Below are positions 26,155 through 47,310 of a DNA stretch of 64,000 nucleotides, piece after piece (position 1 is the first letter of the stretch; every line of letters starts with the position of its first letter). Location: assembly GCF_035582795.1 (NCBI RefSeq), contig NC_134369.1, positions 62,744,001-62,808,000 on the forward strand, given 5' to 3'. The DNA is from Mycteria americana. Taxonomy: Eukaryota > Chordata > Aves > Ciconiiformes > Ciconiidae. The notes under the pieces were generated by a model. The model was not told the DNA's origin, did not search any database, and was given only the letters and a program-made list of their open reading frames with translations. The translations under genes were made by a program, and so were the position numbers.

Positions 26155-29100
26155 GTGGTTTCCACGCAAAGAACTTTATTGTCATAAATACAGCAGTGAA
26201 AAAGCAAACTTTCAAAGAAGGAGAAAAAAAATGAGAGCTTTATGTCTACATGTTTAATAAAAACACTTTTTCTAAGACAAAAATCATTTACATTCTGGTA
26301 ACTCACATTCAAAAATAAATAGAGAAAGGCAGCAGGGCATAACATTCAAATGAATACCTAGTAAAAGGTGGTAACGTATTTTTATTAATAATCAAGAATA
26401 TAACACTGCAATATTTAATCTTGAATTTGTATATACAAATGCCATATCCTACACAGCAATAAATCAAGACATATACACCATAAGGAGCACATACGCTAAT
26501 TTCTGTTAAATTGAAAAAGCAGGAACCATACTTAACAAAAATCTCCTCCAAACTGGTAACACAGAAAAACTACTTTGAGTGGTTTCAACAGAAACAGACA
26601 CTGAAATAACTAAAGAAAACTTGTTTAAAAAGAAATACAATTAACAAATAGGAATCACGATGTATGATTACCTCTCCCCCAGGTATGCAATCATTTATTT
26701 TGCTCTAAGATAGATTACACAGCACACAGAAAAGTTACTGTATTTCAGTATAGTACTAAAATGCAGGCTTTTGCAGTTTGGTCCATTTACATTTTGCTGA
26801 TTATTTTAGCCTGCCATATCGGAAAGAAAAGTCGTGTGTCCCTCAATCTTTGGATATAAAAAACAGAGAAATTACATTCTTCAGCACAAAAGCAAGGCTT
26901 TGAGAAATCTGTGCAGTATTTTTTTGGTTAAGCATATTTAGTTTATTATCTTCATTCATGCAAAACCTGTCAATTAAGCCCATTCCAGATGAGGATTTTA
27001 CCATAAAATTTAAATAGTCAATTTATTAGATTACAGAACTATGGAAAAAAGCTTAATCCACACAATATCTCGCTACTGAACTCCACTCAGTTAGTCAAAA
27101 TTACACTAACTTACACATTTGCCTTCTTAGAGACGCAGGCTTAACCATTCAGAAAAGCTAAAAGACATACAAATTTAAAATAGAACAGATCTGAAAACTA
27201 TACTTACTCATTTTTACATAAGAGGTTCAAACATTTATAAAGCTACACGTGACCTCCAAAGAACACAGACACTAAATTGTTAAACAATCTACAAGTAACC
27301 ACTGCAGACCTGACAGTAATATTAAAGAAAAATGAGTAATATCATTACGCTATCAAATTCTTGTATTTCCTAAAAATGTAAGTGCAAATCAGAAGTTGCA
27401 GTTCAAACATGTAGAAAGCTTGAAATGAGTAAAATAATTCAGGTGTATAACATTATTAATATTCTGTGTTAGCCACATAATATATAAATATAGATTGGAA
27501 TTTTAACTAGGGGAAATGATTTTTTTGAGGTAAGGAGAGATAAACTCAACAGGGTTATATCTCTGCAAGAGCAGAGAGAATCTTCCAACAAAAATTCTGT
27601 CATTGCCAAATTGTGCCTTAGGCACTGTACTTAATTGAAAAAATAGATCAGTTTTGGCAAGTAAAATTGCAAAGCAATCACCTGTACAATCACAAACAAA
27701 ATATATTCACACTCTGAAGTTACACAGCCTTTCATCAACATCTCAAAGCATGTTACACAGCAAATACATTCTCTCCTTCTTGTAGCAATAGGCACAGAAG
27801 ACCTGCCCAAAATCCCCCATCTCCACATCAATGCATTCGTTTTTAAGCAGAATCCATAATTCCCAAATTTGATACTCATTCTCAGGACTTTATAGAACAA
27901 TTGTCACCTATTGTATTATGTTAATTTGACCTCTATTATAGTAGAATTATATATATGTGAGAAATCCAGTTTGCAAAGATTACAAATGTATGAAGCTGAC
28001 AGTAAACAGTTCCTCTATCTACATGACGGTGCAACTTAGTGATGTCGTAAAGGCACTTGTCTCTCACAGACAGTATTGTCTTCTCTCATCAGTCAAAAAT
28101 AGATCTAAAAATATTTATTTTAACATCCAAAATGTTTTTTTCTCCTTAAAGTGGTGCAAATCATCATCTATAGAACAGTAATTCATTAACTCAACATGAC
28201 AGAGCTAAGTGCAAAGTATCCATAATTAAATATATCTTTATAATTAATTCATTTTAATGCCGTGCTCTCAAAAAAATGCCAAAAAACATGCTGTAGTAGA
28301 AATGTGATTGGCACTAGCAGCCACAAATAAAGGTAGGCGCATACAATAGTACAAGCAAGCTTATTTACGAAGTTACCAAAACAATTAAGTGATGAGTTGC
28401 AAGGAGAGACATTTGCCACAAGTCTTTTCCAAGACATGCTTGAAGCCACACCTGACCAGTATGTATAACACACATTTGCATCATTAGGAACATCTTTACA
28501 GCTAGCCACCTAATTTTACAAAAATAATTCCAAAATGCTCGTTCACTTCAAAGTGAATTCTGTTTCTGTTTTCACTGAATGTGAAAAGACAAGTCAAAAC
28601 CAGATCTAACAGCAGAGTTTAAAAAGATACCTAAGCAGCCACTAAATAAAGTTCAGTGCAGTTTTCATCAGGGGTTCATGGATGGCAGTGTGAAATCCTC
28701 GAAATCCCATTTATCTGGTTAATATATATATACAGATTTTCCTCTCCAAGGCTCAGTACGTTAAAGCAATAATTTGAAAGAGTGTCCACCAACAGAAGAC
28801 CTGTTTTTGCAAATCAGAGGGCTCAGGTTATTACAAAATATAGACATAATTGGCTTTGCCTATGTAAATGCTAATTTGCAGTTGGCATTATAGCTCCATT
28901 AACTGCGAAATCTAAACACCCAGAAAGGTGTGATGGGTGGCATAAATCAAGTACAACCCAAAAGCCAGCAGGTTTTTGCCCTTAATACTTTCTGTCATGA
29001 CAGCACATTAAGAGTATATCCAGATTTTTGTGAAGTTGCTGGACAGAGCCTCATGCTTGAATACTAATTTTCACGTCCAGTCTTCTTTAAATAGTTTTGC

Positions 29101-29463
29101 CAGTACTGTACCATAAGGAAGTTTCTGCATCTTTAAAAAATCTGCATTCACTGAACATTGTACAAGGTTATTAAAACAAAAACAGAAGAAAAAAAGAAGC
29201 CATTTGATCAAGTATTAAGCTATTCCTTCAGAGAATTGCACTTCTTTGCTTTTAGCAATGACCAGAATTGCTGATGGTGTACTGACAGTTGCCATGGCAA
29301 GTGGGTGACTGCGTGGGATAGCAGACATATAGCCAAGTCAACTGCTTATGCAATCTCCATGATTTCAGTGAGCACAGAACACACCACTTGTATTATGTGC
29401 TGCCAATGATCTGCATAAAGTGCCAAAGGAAAAGATGTTCTTCTGTGTTAGGCCATGGCTGTT
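26155..29463 (-). other. BAG5: BAG5 3' UTR
   Basis: This 3.3 kb AT-rich stretch lies between the BAG5 stop codon and the first well-formed distal poly(A) signal on the minus strand. Human BAG5 also has a 3' UTR of several kilobases, so a long UTR is expected. Minus-strand AATAAA-like signals also occur internally (for example near 28110), so shorter isoforms are possible. The distal end is inferred from the poly(A) signal, not observed in a transcript. Confidence 0.65.
26175..26180 (-). terminator. BAG5: BAG5 distal poly(A) signal AATAAA
   Basis: On the minus strand the sequence reads TATTTATGACAATAAAGTTC, a canonical hexamer. Cleavage is expected 10-25 bases further, near 26150-26165. No coding sequence follows on that strand, which suits the end of the BAG5 transcript. 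Confidence 0.6.
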
Positions 29464-30816
29464 TCAGTACTCCCATTCATCTGTTTTCATGTCCAGATAG
29501 TAAAGAATATTCTGTGCAAGCTTTACTGCTTGCTTTCTGGCAGCCTTACACCGCTCGTCACCTTGTGGATCAACAGCATCAAGCGCTAGAAGTTGTTTCG
29601 TAAGAAGTTCTTCCAATCTCATGTAATTTTTATCCGTTCTGTTTCCATCAAATGAAATCACCTCCTGCTGAATTTGAGACAAGTTTCCAAGAACAGTCCA
29701 AACGGCTTTATGAGACTGATGTTCGGCAGCAGTTTGCTCAGGATACGTTTGCCTTTTTTCAAGTGCTTCCTTCAAATCAATATACGTTATAAGAGTTTGA
29801 ACTTCTATTACTGCTCTTCTCCTGGCTTCTCTAATACAGGGGTTTTTTCCTGGACTCACCTCATCTAAGTGGGCAATTAATCCCTGCAATTCTGCTTTGG
29901 ATCCCAAATACAAATCAGAAGCATTCTCTGTTTTTAAAAGTAAAGAATTAACTTCCTTCATTTTCTTGCGGATCTCTTCTATTTTTAGAATGGACTGATT
30001 TTGAGCCAAATCATAAGCATGAGTAGAATTTGCTTCTTCTTCCAAGTCCAGGTATTTCTGCAATTTATTGATCTCTTCCACTACTTCCTTTCTGTAATTT
30101 CTTATTTCTGTGCGACCACAGACATCTAAAGCATCCAAATCAGCAATGAGGCCTGTAAGCACACAGGATAGATGCCTGCAGGTATCATTACTACTCACTC
30201 CCATTAGAAGCGCAATGAGAGTTCCTCTTGCTTTGTTCACGTCACACATTACAGAGTTAATTTTGGAGACAGAAGGATGTGCATCATTAGAGAGTGGCAG
30301 GGACAGCTGTTGCTTTACACAGCCTTCTATAATCTCCTGAACAGCACATACTTTTGTCAGAGTGCGATACCTTGCTTTGCGTAAAGAAACTTTCCCTCCA
30401 GTTTTCACCTGGGTAAGCCTCAATACAATGTCCTGAATACCTTCTTCAAATTCGTCACTTATACAGTTACCTCCTTTGTAAAAAGGTGTAATCTCGCGTT
30501 CCACAAGTGACTGTGCCTCCTTGAATATAGCCTCTATTTCCAGTCTGCGTGGATGGTTTGCATTTTGTTCCAGCTCCTTAAGCAGCCTCTCTGTTTCCTG
30601 AGCAGCTCGCTTTCTGGCTTGCTGAATATCCCCCTTTCCTTCGGTGTCTACAGAATCTATTTCAAAAAGCTGTTTAGTAAGACTCCTTTCTAATTTCTTG
30701 TAATCTCGATCAGTAGACAGACCACTAAAGACAACCACTTGCTGTTCAATCTCTTTGACTTCTTTCTGTATTTCGTGCAACCGTTTTATGGATGGGTGTT
30801 GGTTACCCATATCCAT
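29464..30816 (-). CDS. BAG5: BAG5, BCL2-associated athanogene 5 (Hsp70 co-chaperone)
   Basis: This single uninterrupted coding exon gives 450 residues; human BAG5 has 447. The translation aligns with human BAG5 from memory over its whole length: it starts [10 protein letters not shown], ends MKTDEWEY, and contains [20 protein letters not shown] and [13 protein letters not shown]-like segments. Five helical BAG domains fall at about residues 9-86, 95-167, 182-260, 275-350 and 368-445. The last carries the [19 protein letters not shown] motif and is the one known to bind the Hsc70/Hsp70 nucleotide-binding domain and promote ADP release. BAG5 is also known to restrain parkin and chaperone-dependent refolding in the cytoplasm. 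The ATG has A at -3 and G at +4. A splice acceptor lies just upstream (exon start at about 30844), as in the human gene, where the coding region is one exon. The three extra residues lie in the linker before the fifth domain (about residues 357-367). Confidence 0.98.
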   Translation of the reverse strand: MDMGNQHPSIKRLHEIQKEVKEIEQQVVVFSGLSTDRDYKKLERSLTKQLFEIDSVDTEGKGDIQQARKRAAQETERLLKELEQNANHPRRLEIEAIFKEAQSLVEREITPFYKGGNCISDEFEEGIQDIVLRLTQVKTGGKVSLRKARYRTLTKVCAVQEIIEGCVKQQLSLPLSNDAHPSVSKINSVMCDVNKARGTLIALLMGVSSNDTCRHLSCVLTGLIADLDALDVCGRTEIRNYRKEVVEEINKLQKYLDLEEEANSTHAYDLAQNQSILKIEEIRKKMKEVNSLLLKTENASDLYLGSKAELQGLIAHLDEVSPGKNPCIREARRRAVIEVQTLITYIDLKEALEKRQTYPEQTAAEHQSHKAVWTVLGNLSQIQQEVISFDGNRTDKNYMRLEELLTKQLLALDAVDPQGDERCKAARKQAVKLAQNILYYLDMKTDEWEY

Positions 30817-30844
30817 TCTCTTCTTTCGTCCAGTTTCAGAAGAA
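30817..30844 (-). other. BAG5: BAG5 coding-exon 5' UTR and splice acceptor
   Basis: On the minus strand a pyrimidine-rich run, TCGCTCTCCTTGTAG, ends at 30845. That leaves 28 bases of 5' UTR before the ATG. This is a good acceptor and matches the human arrangement of a 5' non-coding exon joined to one coding exon. Confidence 0.7.
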
Positions 30845-31416
30845 CTACAAGGAGAGCGAGAACAAGACTTGCGATTAATAAAATGCTATGCAAGCACATG
30901 TCACAACTTTCACAACATCCTGAAGCCCTTCAGCATTACAGCTATTTTAAATATCGCTAGCAATAGGAATAAACCACTCGGCTGATATTTCATAGCCATT
31001 CCTCTATCGTTTCACACCTCTTTCTCCGGCTCGGGCTGCCGGGGTGATGCTCTAGTTACCACACGACCAGCTCTTTGCATTTACCCACAACCTTCAGCCC
31101 TCCCTTCCCCACCTGCTCTGCAGCCGGAGGCATCGCAGAACAAACCGGACACCCGCAGCCCAGGGGAAAAACAGCGGCAAAACCCGACCGCGCTTGGGCC
31201 GCCACAAGCCCAGGGCAGGGCTGCCACAAGCCCAGGGCAGGGCTGCCTTCCCCCGCACTGGCCCCACAGCCGACGCTCCCCCCTCAGCACCCGCCACCCC
31301 CGGCGGCCCCCCCAGGCCCCCCCACGGCAGCAACCTCCCGCCCCGCCCCCGGCCACGGGGCCCGACGAAGCAGGGAGAGGCGGTGACAACGGGCCACCCC
31401 GGGGGAGCGCGGAGGT

Positions 31417-31540
31417 ACCTGAGGAGAGGCTCGTCCCCACCCGCCTCCCCCCGCCCCGCAGCAAACCCCCGCCGCGCCCCCGCCCGCCTCACCCGCCGGC
31501 CGCCCCGGCCGAGGGACCCGCTGCCCGGCTCGCCGCTGCG
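31417..31540 (-). other. BAG5: BAG5 5' non-coding exon, candidate donors
   Basis: Inside the CpG island the minus strand offers two plausible donors: CTCAG|GTACCT (exon end at about 31419) and CGG|GTGAGG (exon end at about 31493). Either would pair with the acceptor at 30845, giving an intron of roughly 570-650 bases. The transcription start is not visible directly and is guessed to lie near 31500-31560. Confidence 0.45.
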
Positions 31541-31737
31541 CCACGGGCCGAGCGGCAGCGAACGCCAGGAGCCGAGCCCCGCCCCGCGGCCAGGCGGGCG
31601 GCGGCGGAGGCGGGAGCGGCGCGGCCGAAGGACGCGGCCCCTTCCCCAGCGCCGCCCCCGACCGCAGCGCCGCGCTCCGGGCGGCCTTGCCTTTGCGACA
31701 CCGCCGTAAAGCGCCAGCCGCCAGCCGGAGGCGGGCG

Positions 31738-38829
<7,092 letters not shown>

Positions 38830-38978
38830 TGATTGCAGCTCCATGAAGAATGCAACACTAGCTAGGCCCGCTATAAACTTGTTTATAGTGATGTTCAGAA
38901 TCTGAATGACTAATGTAATAATTGCTTGAATCTGTTTGTTAAACTATGTAAATAAAAGTTGCCGTTGGTCTTAATTTA
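38830..38978 (+). terminator. COA8: COA8 3' UTR with poly(A) signal AATAAA
   Basis: AATAAA at 38951-38956 follows the stop by about 120 bases, with GT-rich sequence (GCCGTTGGTC) just downstream. This suggests cleavage near 38970-38980 and a very short 3' UTR. Longer isoforms cannot be excluded. Confidence 0.65.
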
Positions 38979-38979
38979 T

Positions 38980-41900
38980 AATCACTATATAGATTTCCTT
39001 TACCTTTCATTCCAAGAATGTTTCCCAATCAAAACACAACTGAGAAAACTATCAAAAGCTGTTCCTCGTTTATGTTAAATGGAAGGGATCACAACTGTCA
39101 CGTTTTTACCACAGAGTCATAGCTCTTAAATAACATGTGATTCAGTATCCTGTACCTGAACTCAGGTCAGAGAATGATGTCTCTACCAACCATATTAGTA
39201 TATAAAGACAAAAATGCTGCATTTGGCAGGAGTTGTCTTTCTGGGGCAGTAGCTGTCCACAAGTAATGCAACATGGCTGAAGGAACAAGTATGATTTGTG
39301 AGTATATATACAATAAATTTAGAATAATCCTCTTTTCAGTGTGATTATTTCCTATTTTTAATAAAGATTTAAGATACGATTTCATATAAATTACTAATGC
39401 AATAGGATCTTCTTAGATAATTTTAAGTAGAAGAAATGTGCCCCCTTTGGACAAGAGTTCCTGTAACCTATGATTGATAAGGATTTTAGTTGCTGAGCAA
39501 TAAAACAGATGCATTGCCAGTCACTTAATCGTGGTAGAAAAGGAAATTGATACTTGGTTGTATGGAGGAGAACATTAGTACTAATACACACTGCTTTCTA
39601 CTGGTTCATTTCTTTCAAAAAATGTGTTATTCTCACCAGTTTCTCTGAGGCACTCAAAAGAACTCGCCTGAGGGGGATTTTTCTGGCCTCAAGGTATATA
39701 ACATCAATTGGAAGGAGGTTGGTTTAAATGAAGTCTTAAAATGTTATGCCACGTATCTGTAATTTAAAAGAAGTTCCATTCATTAGAATGTTCTCCCTGT
39801 CCATTTATACAGGTAAATGATTTTTTGATACAGTACCTACTAAGAGGATTCTGTTAAAAATAATGTATGTTGTCAAATGAAGTGTGTTTTCCTAAAGCTA
39901 TGCTGCAGGGAAGGTTCTGCTTTTGGAAATGGCAGCTCAGTAGCCATTGACCTGTTTTTCATATCTAAACATGACATGATTTATTCACAGGCTTTTTCTG
40001 CTGGAGCAGAAGGAGCTTTGTCAGTATCAACTGTAATAATTCCTTTGCAAGATGAAATAAATATTAATGATACAGTAGTGGATCGCACTGTGTCATATAA
40101 TGATGATATCATTGGGGCTAAAAAGGTCACTGAATTGTGGTTTTAACTGTTGTGTTATTAGTAAATGAAAACAGTCATTAATAGTGTTTGCTGAGGTGCT
40201 GACCAACACTTCTAGGAAAATATTAGTTGTGAATGTTATTTACTGCATCAGTACTGTAAAAGGTCTATATTTATTAAAAAGTCACAAAATGCCATGTTTC
40301 GTTAGGAAAATAAATTTTTGAAATAGACTACTGTGGGTATGTAATGTAATTCTTCAGGGCTTTACAGTAAATCATACCTTACAGTATATAAGCTTTGACC
40401 ACAATGCGAATGCACACTTTAATAAATAGTTCCAATGTAAAAGAATGATTTGGATAATATAAGAAAATATCCCTGAAAGGCAGGGACCAGAACCCCAATG
40501 GACAGGTGGTTGATAGCCATGTGTTCTGACAGCCCATGCATAAGATCCCTAAGGTAGTTTCACATATGCTTTGAGTGGGTAGAGGTCAATCAAAAGAAGC
40601 ATTTTCATCTTCTGAGCTGCCTACTTTTATTAACACAGACATTTTTGTGTCTGCCTGCTGAACCGTATCAGCAAATGGATTCACTACTAGAACTAATCCA
40701 AGGAAAAAAGTGTTAGATGTCAGTTGAATTAATATGTCTCATCATGCAGACCTAAGTGTTCTACTATTGGCATAGGGGAGATGTGGGAATTCAGCTGGAG
40801 GATTTGGATTGTGCTTCAGTCAATTCAGAGTTAAAACTTTTCTGAACATGTAATTTTAGTGTTGGTCACCCAAACTAATACGATCAGCATACAATGGATC
40901 ATGCTAGGACTCTGCTCTGAGCTGCTCGTAGGTGAAGTTCATGCCTTTATGGCATTGCCTTCATTAAGATTCTGTGTGGGGTGCTGGGTCCCTTCATCTA
41001 AAGCCTATTGAAGGAGTGAGGTATTTATCTATTAGGTAACTGTTGAGCTCTGATTTAGAATACCTAATAAAGCCACTGTGAAAAGATGTTATTAAAAATA
41101 ATCCATCTGAAATGTTGAGTCTCATTACCAAAACCACATATATTTACTAGGATAATTACATTTTCTGAACAGCCAAAAGCCATATCGTTTTTGCCAGTGT
41201 TGCATTACTTTTGATATTTTTTTTCCTTGACTCAGAGCAGTTGTAATAATGCCAGCTGCTTTCAGATATTATTGATCATAAGTCCTTTATACATCAAAGG
41301 AAGAATAAGGAGCTGCCACAGACTACTAAAAATAAATTTTTTATGTATACAGAGGCCTGCTACAGTAACTGAAGCTAGTGAAATAGATCAAAGAGTGACT
41401 TCTGTGCACATTTTCTGAGTATAGGAAAAATACAGGGGAGTGTTCCTATCATTTAGGTATTTAGCTAATCCTGTCAGAAGGAACAGCAGTATTTCATATT
41501 TAGTGGTGTCAGCATGTGCCTTTTTAATCTGTCTCCTCAATAAGTGCATAATAAAGCAACAGTACTTTGGTGACACTCAAATAATTTTAGATAGTTTGTA
41601 TTGACTTGGAGTGGTTATGTTCTGATAATCTGTGTGGGTTTTTTGCTATTCACTGAATTTCTCTACTGGAGCATTAATTTTGATAGACTATGAGAGGAGT
41701 AAGGGGAAGTGTCAAATGGGGATTGAGAGGCAGACCAGCTAGAGGTTGGTTTGAAGTGATTGTAGCACCTTTATATGTGATGAATAAAGAACTGCACATC
41801 TTAAAAAAATAAATGCATTTCTCAATTTCATTAGGGGTTTTAAAAGTAATGGTAGCAACTACTGAGAAGATAGCTTCTATATTTAACGGAAAATTCTTGG

Positions 41901-44900
41901 TGATAAAATTAAAATTTAGTTCAAAACAGATGTGTTATTTAGAAGCTGACCCTTCCTGGCCCCATTTTAAGGGGACTGTTCTGCTTGCAATTTTTAACTT
42001 CCACTAACACTAAGCAAGATTGGTATCTTACAGGACAATCAGATTTAGCCAAACAAGAACTTAATTTACATCCTGCGCAGAGCCCACGGGCCAGTCTTTT
42101 GCATAAAGACTGGAAGATTGAATTGCTTTCAGGAAGGGATGGTATATGCCTGGAACTGTAATATGCATGAATAACATTTTCATACTAAAAATTATATCCA
42201 CTGATTGCTGTAAACTGATTCACAGAACAATAACCCTATTATTATTCAGGTTCATTTCTCAAAAAAAAAATAGTAACAGAAACAGAAGTTGCTTTATTTC
42301 TTATGAGTTTATTTCTTAAAAAGAGTTTATAAGTACATGGAATGTAATCATCTTGAAATACATACTCATTAATATTCATTTTTATATAAACCACTTCTTT
42401 GTGCTTTGAATTTGTATTCATTAATGGATTAAGATTTACCCAAGTATTGTGAGTTGACTGATATATTCAAATAGCAGGTGCTGTGGAAGTGCAAAAACAG
42501 TACTTTTGGCCAGAAATAGTAAAGGCAAAAAAATTCCATGATTCCATTTTAAGTGTGATCTTACTCAGTAGAAATATTATTTTATAGTACTACCCACAGT
42601 CAAAATCAGTTTTAGAAGCCATGTAAATGCTCTGAAGGCATGGTCCCTGTTTCATACAGCTGCTTGTGTTTTACTAGTTCAAACCAGATACCCATTTAAT
42701 CGAGTTTCTCATATTTTGCAGGGAAAGGCACAGTGATTTTGCTTTCTGGTGTATGCAGGTTCTCATTCTTGGGGGTGGCCCCAGGTGTGTTGTGAAGGGG
42801 GCCCGAGATGGCAGGAGACAGCAAGAATGACTGTATGCATCTCCTGAGAGTGCCAGGAGGCAATTAGCACTCAGCCTAAACTGGAGTAGCCCTGAAGCTA
42901 CTTTGATGGACCATGACTGGCATGAGTTTCCAGCAGTCCCCGTGCCAGTCAAGAATTGCTGGCATTCAGCAGTACTCTGTTCACACCGCTGCCTCCAAAG
43001 AACCCACTGATATGATTCAACTGCAGAATTGGCTGCGGTAACTTTCATCAGCTGCGCCAAAACACATTAACAGGCAAAACGCAAGTTTCAGAATCAAGAA
43101 ATTCAGGTCACTATTTGTATCTCATTGTTAAAGAACTTCCTGTTGACAAATTTTAGCTCTGTCTTTGTAATAAATCCTTGCCATGGAAAATTTTTCATAT
43201 GATGATCAGTGTGTAGCATACATTGGCTGTTTTTAAAGGGTTCCAGAAAAGTTACAGATTTTGATTTCTAGAAAGATTTGAATAATTAGAAGTCTAGATT
43301 TTTGGAGGGCAGGCTATTTTGCAAAACAGATTTTGTAGTCAAGGCTATATTAGAAGGCAAAATCCATGAATTGCAAATTTCAAAAGAGATTAATTGACTC
43401 CCTTGATTGCTTTCCAAATGATTTTGTTATTCTGGCGTGTCATATAGAAAATAGATGGTATGACACAGCATAAATATTCTGTAACAAACCAAGTCAAGAC
43501 AGTTCTGACCTTAGTAGCTGTAGAAACTATAAAAGCTTAGGTAGAAAACTCTTATTTGTCCAAAACTGTATGAGACTGAAAGACAAAATGGAAACTAAAT
43601 TCCAGTGAATATGTAAGAAAATGTCTTCTGGATTTACCAATCTTCTTCTCACATTTACCAAAATAATATTTCACTTTTAATGTCATGTCTGGAAAACCTC
43701 CAGTTTCCTCAGGTCTGATGAAAAATTCCACCATGAAAAACAGAACAAAATACTGACATGAGTAAATAGCCATAGGTGCTAATTTGTGTCAAAGGACAAT
43801 TCAAGCTCACTTCAAAGAAAAAATCAGCTCTGCCATAGGATATTATAGAGCAATTTTAATTGACAAGAGATGCTCAAAATTAATTCATTTGCTATGCTCC
43901 TCTTCTGCTTCCTCCCTGGTGCTGCTTTTGCTGTCGGGAAAGGAGGGGTCTATTCAGCGTGACACCTGGAGACTTGCTGGGCATGCTTAACAGCTATCAC
44001 GGCATCGCAGCCATAAATCTGATTGCCATAGGACTGAGTAAAACAGGCTAATGCTGGGACAACGTGGCTGAAGAGCTGCCACTGGACAGGGCATGTTTCC
44101 ATCTTAGGAAGATTTTTCTCAGGCTTTTGAATCATGAGGTTGACACTTTCTCTAAAAGCAGCTTATTACTTACTGTCCTGAGTCTGTAATTTATAGGTAT
44201 TACCTACCAGCCCCTTAGCATTCAATGTTCGATTTCATATGTAATTAACAATGTAATTTCAACTTTTAGTTCTATTATATGTTTACAGGTAAATTAGAAA
44301 AGCAATCTCACTTATTTACAGTATGAACTTTGGTTTTTGGGCACTACCCAACAGAGTTCACAACCAAAAATTCAAAGAGAAAGAAGGTAAGTGAAATTAA
44401 TGAGAATGCTGGTAACAGCATTCCAGCCTCCTTTGGTTGCAAAATGAGTGGGATGGGAAATGACAAACGTATGAACCTTCCTTTAAAGATATTTAGAGTG
44501 CTTTCTGCATTGGTGCATGATAAACCTGGCAGTAACATTTTTACGGTTATGTAGCTAATTATAAGGATATGGGGCATGTTAAATTGCTGCCCACAACGGA
44601 ACCATTTACTGGGTAGATTTCTGGTCAGTGTTATACACTGATGAAGGAAGATACTATTATTCATCAGCGTGTTCCATGTGAGTCATGACAGTTTTCAAAC
44701 ATATGGCGATGGTGTACTTTGTGGCCCTGCAGCATGTAATAACAAGTGTAACACTGTGTAGGCAGTTCATTTCACTTTCATGGCTAATTTATATATATCA
44801 GTTGTTCCCAGCTTTCTCCTAGTGTTTATTGAGACATGTTTCAGTTCCTGTTTACAGTTACATTAATTTCAATATGTGGGGTTTGATAAACTATGTAAAA

Positions 44901-46935
44901 CCACTATATAGGTCTTTGAAACAATTTCAATGTATTTCAGCTTTCATTAAAACATAATTATTATTTTAAATATTACGGAATAATTTTATTTTAGAACACA
45001 GAGATTCAAAATCTAACATACTGCATATGGCATGTTTCCGCAATTCCCCAGAACTTCCCCAGGAGACTGTTGTTCAACTGATGTGACAGAGTGAACTGCT
45101 CCATGTAATCAAAACACCTCAAACAGTCCAGGTGTTTTAGGTGACCCTGGTGTTGTAAAGAACCATGGTGGCACAGATTTTTTCCTTGAAAGAAATTACT
45201 ACAAGCTTTACTTTCTGTGAATTGTACTATGCCCACCTGGCCACCACAGTCAAAGGTTAAGGAGTCCTGCTTTAAATTCCTATCTTCAATGATTTGTCCT
45301 CTGAAGCAATATGGTAGCCTCAGAATATCTGTGATGATCTACGTACTGATGACATAACTGCCTTCTCCTCAGCTAGTTTCTGCATAAATTACAACTTACC
45401 TAAATTGAGTCTAGCCTTTTTGGCACAAGGAAAACCTTCAGAACATGGTGTGATGCAGCAGTATCTGTCAAACTTGAGACAAATTAATAGCATCCCGTTT
45501 TTTTTATATACTGGTCTCCAAAACACCTATACACAGATATATAAGGAATTCCTTTCTTTGGCAATTGACGCCTACAAGGCTACTTTCTAAAGCCTCCTTT
45601 CACATCCCCTAATATAGGGGGTATACTAAGTGTGGATGGGCTAGGTTACAGATGGACCCTGTGGAGGTCCTGGGCAGAACAATCACATGGAAGCCAGGTT
45701 CTTGTGGTTGCCTAAATCACACTGGGAGCAGGGAATAGTATAGGATTGGGAAGGCACAAAGATGATTTAAAACCATTCTCTTAACCCCTTCTCATCTGGG
45801 CTATCAAACTCTGTTCTAGACCTTTTGGAGACTGTCCACAGATTGAGTTCTTCAACAATATCTTCTGCTCTCAGGCAACTGACAGACAAGCCTGTAGAGA
45901 TAAAACACACCATCCATCCTGTAGGAGTGAACTATGCAATCATCTCACTAATGTTTTAAGTCTAAGACTTGATAGCAGTGATGCACATATCTTGTTTTCT
46001 TCTGTATCATTGTGAAGATACAGAAGAAGTGAAGATTGTGTCCATGGCATGTCTTTGAACTTAATACCTTTCAATGGATTTCTCTGTGAACTGGCAAGAA
46101 AATGTTTCATTAAAGCAGATAAAAAAGGTAGAACTACAACAGAAAAGATAGGAATTACAACATCTGAAACTGAAGCATAAACTTCACAGTACATACTTGT
46201 GGTGGGAAGAGGGAGGCAGCAAAGAGAGAGAATTCATATCCAAACCCCTGGGAATACGACCATCTCTCCTTACCCTGCATCTGCTCTATTTCCCAGGAGA
46301 CAGGATGAGGAACAAAATACCTAGCACAGGCAGTTCTGTTTCCTATTGATTTCTAGAGTGACTCTGCCCTTTTCAGCCCCACGTACTGTATACCATCCAT
46401 CTAGCCACAGGCATATTCACAGAAGCCATTTTCTGTAGAGGCGTAGTTGGTCATTGGCACAGAAACAGTTGTCACACAGCAGAAACATTTCCATTTCCAT
46501 TTCCCTTGGGGCAAACTGCATTACCATTAATTCCCCAGTCCAGTGCAGCTGAGTACTGCCTTGGTTTGAATACCCTCTTAACCAAGGCAAACTCCAGCAA
46601 TAAAAAACGGCTGTAAAATGGCCTCCCATAAAAAATGAGAAATTCCAATCAACCTTGGATGCCAAGTGAATTTGGTGTAATTCCATATAGAGTATTAGTT
46701 GAGGAGGAGAGAAAAGCATTTAACAGAAGAACTGAAAGGGGGATAAGGGTTTGGCAATTACTGCGGCACGTGCAGAAAAGGAATACAACAAGTGAAAGGG
46801 AGGTTACTGATAAATCAGACTTGGGAATAATCATTTTCAATAGTGAGCACGGCACAAACAATTGCAGCACATTAGGCTCAAGAAAGACAAAGCAAATGGG
46901 AGCAGCGACGGGCGAGCTGAATAATCAGGGAGATG
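38980..46935. other. Intergenic stretch between COA8 and KLC1, left part
   Basis: No gene recognised. The DNA is AT-rich with short open frames only; the longest is 128 codons at 42674-43060 on the minus strand, without a recognisable domain. The segment 42840-42910 ('aactggagtagccctgaagc') resembles an ancient amniote interspersed repeat but is too short and diverged to name. Confidence 0.55.
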
Positions 46936-46939
46936 CAGA

Positions 46940-47310
46940 ATCTCTCTTAAAGAGATTAAGAGTTCAGTTTGTTTAGCCAAGCAAATGGATGGTCAGGAGG
47001 GGAGAAAGGAGTGCAGAATCTCCTAGACAGGTGCGCAGAGGAAGGACCAGCTAAGAGGGTTACCCAGAGAAGAACAGTCTTTCTCTACAATAATTTAATC
47101 AAACATATAAAAGAGAAGTGTTACATTTGAGGACCTCCTTACAAATGCAAACATGTAGAGAAATGGGGCTAATCTCTAGCAAGGGAAATGAGCTGGAAAG
47201 AAATGACACAATTTGGCACAATATCTATATGTATATATTACCCTTGAGACTGAACACTGGAGGAGTGAGGTTCTTGGGCAGGAAGGGCAAGATGCCTGCT
47301 TGGTTTTCAA
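46940..47310 (+). repeat. Probable ancient CR1 LINE fragment
   Basis: The segments 'aagagttcagtttgtttagc', 'caagcaaatggatggtcagg', 'cactggaggagtgaggttct' and 'gagtttgataattacat' occur in the same order as the old CR1 copies near 14760 and 22900. Spacing and identity are poor, so ends and family are approximate. Confidence 0.45.

Noticed and set aside
31094-31709. Several 100-171 codon frames on both strands in the BAG5/COA8 island
   Set aside because: Low-complexity Pro/Gly/Arg/Ala translations overlap in many frames, which is a composition artefact of the CpG island.
42100-42140. 'aaagactggaagattg' as a COA8 terminal exon
   Set aside because: It does not continue as the DWYKRNF family end. 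The exon at 38724 matches the family and phase exactly.
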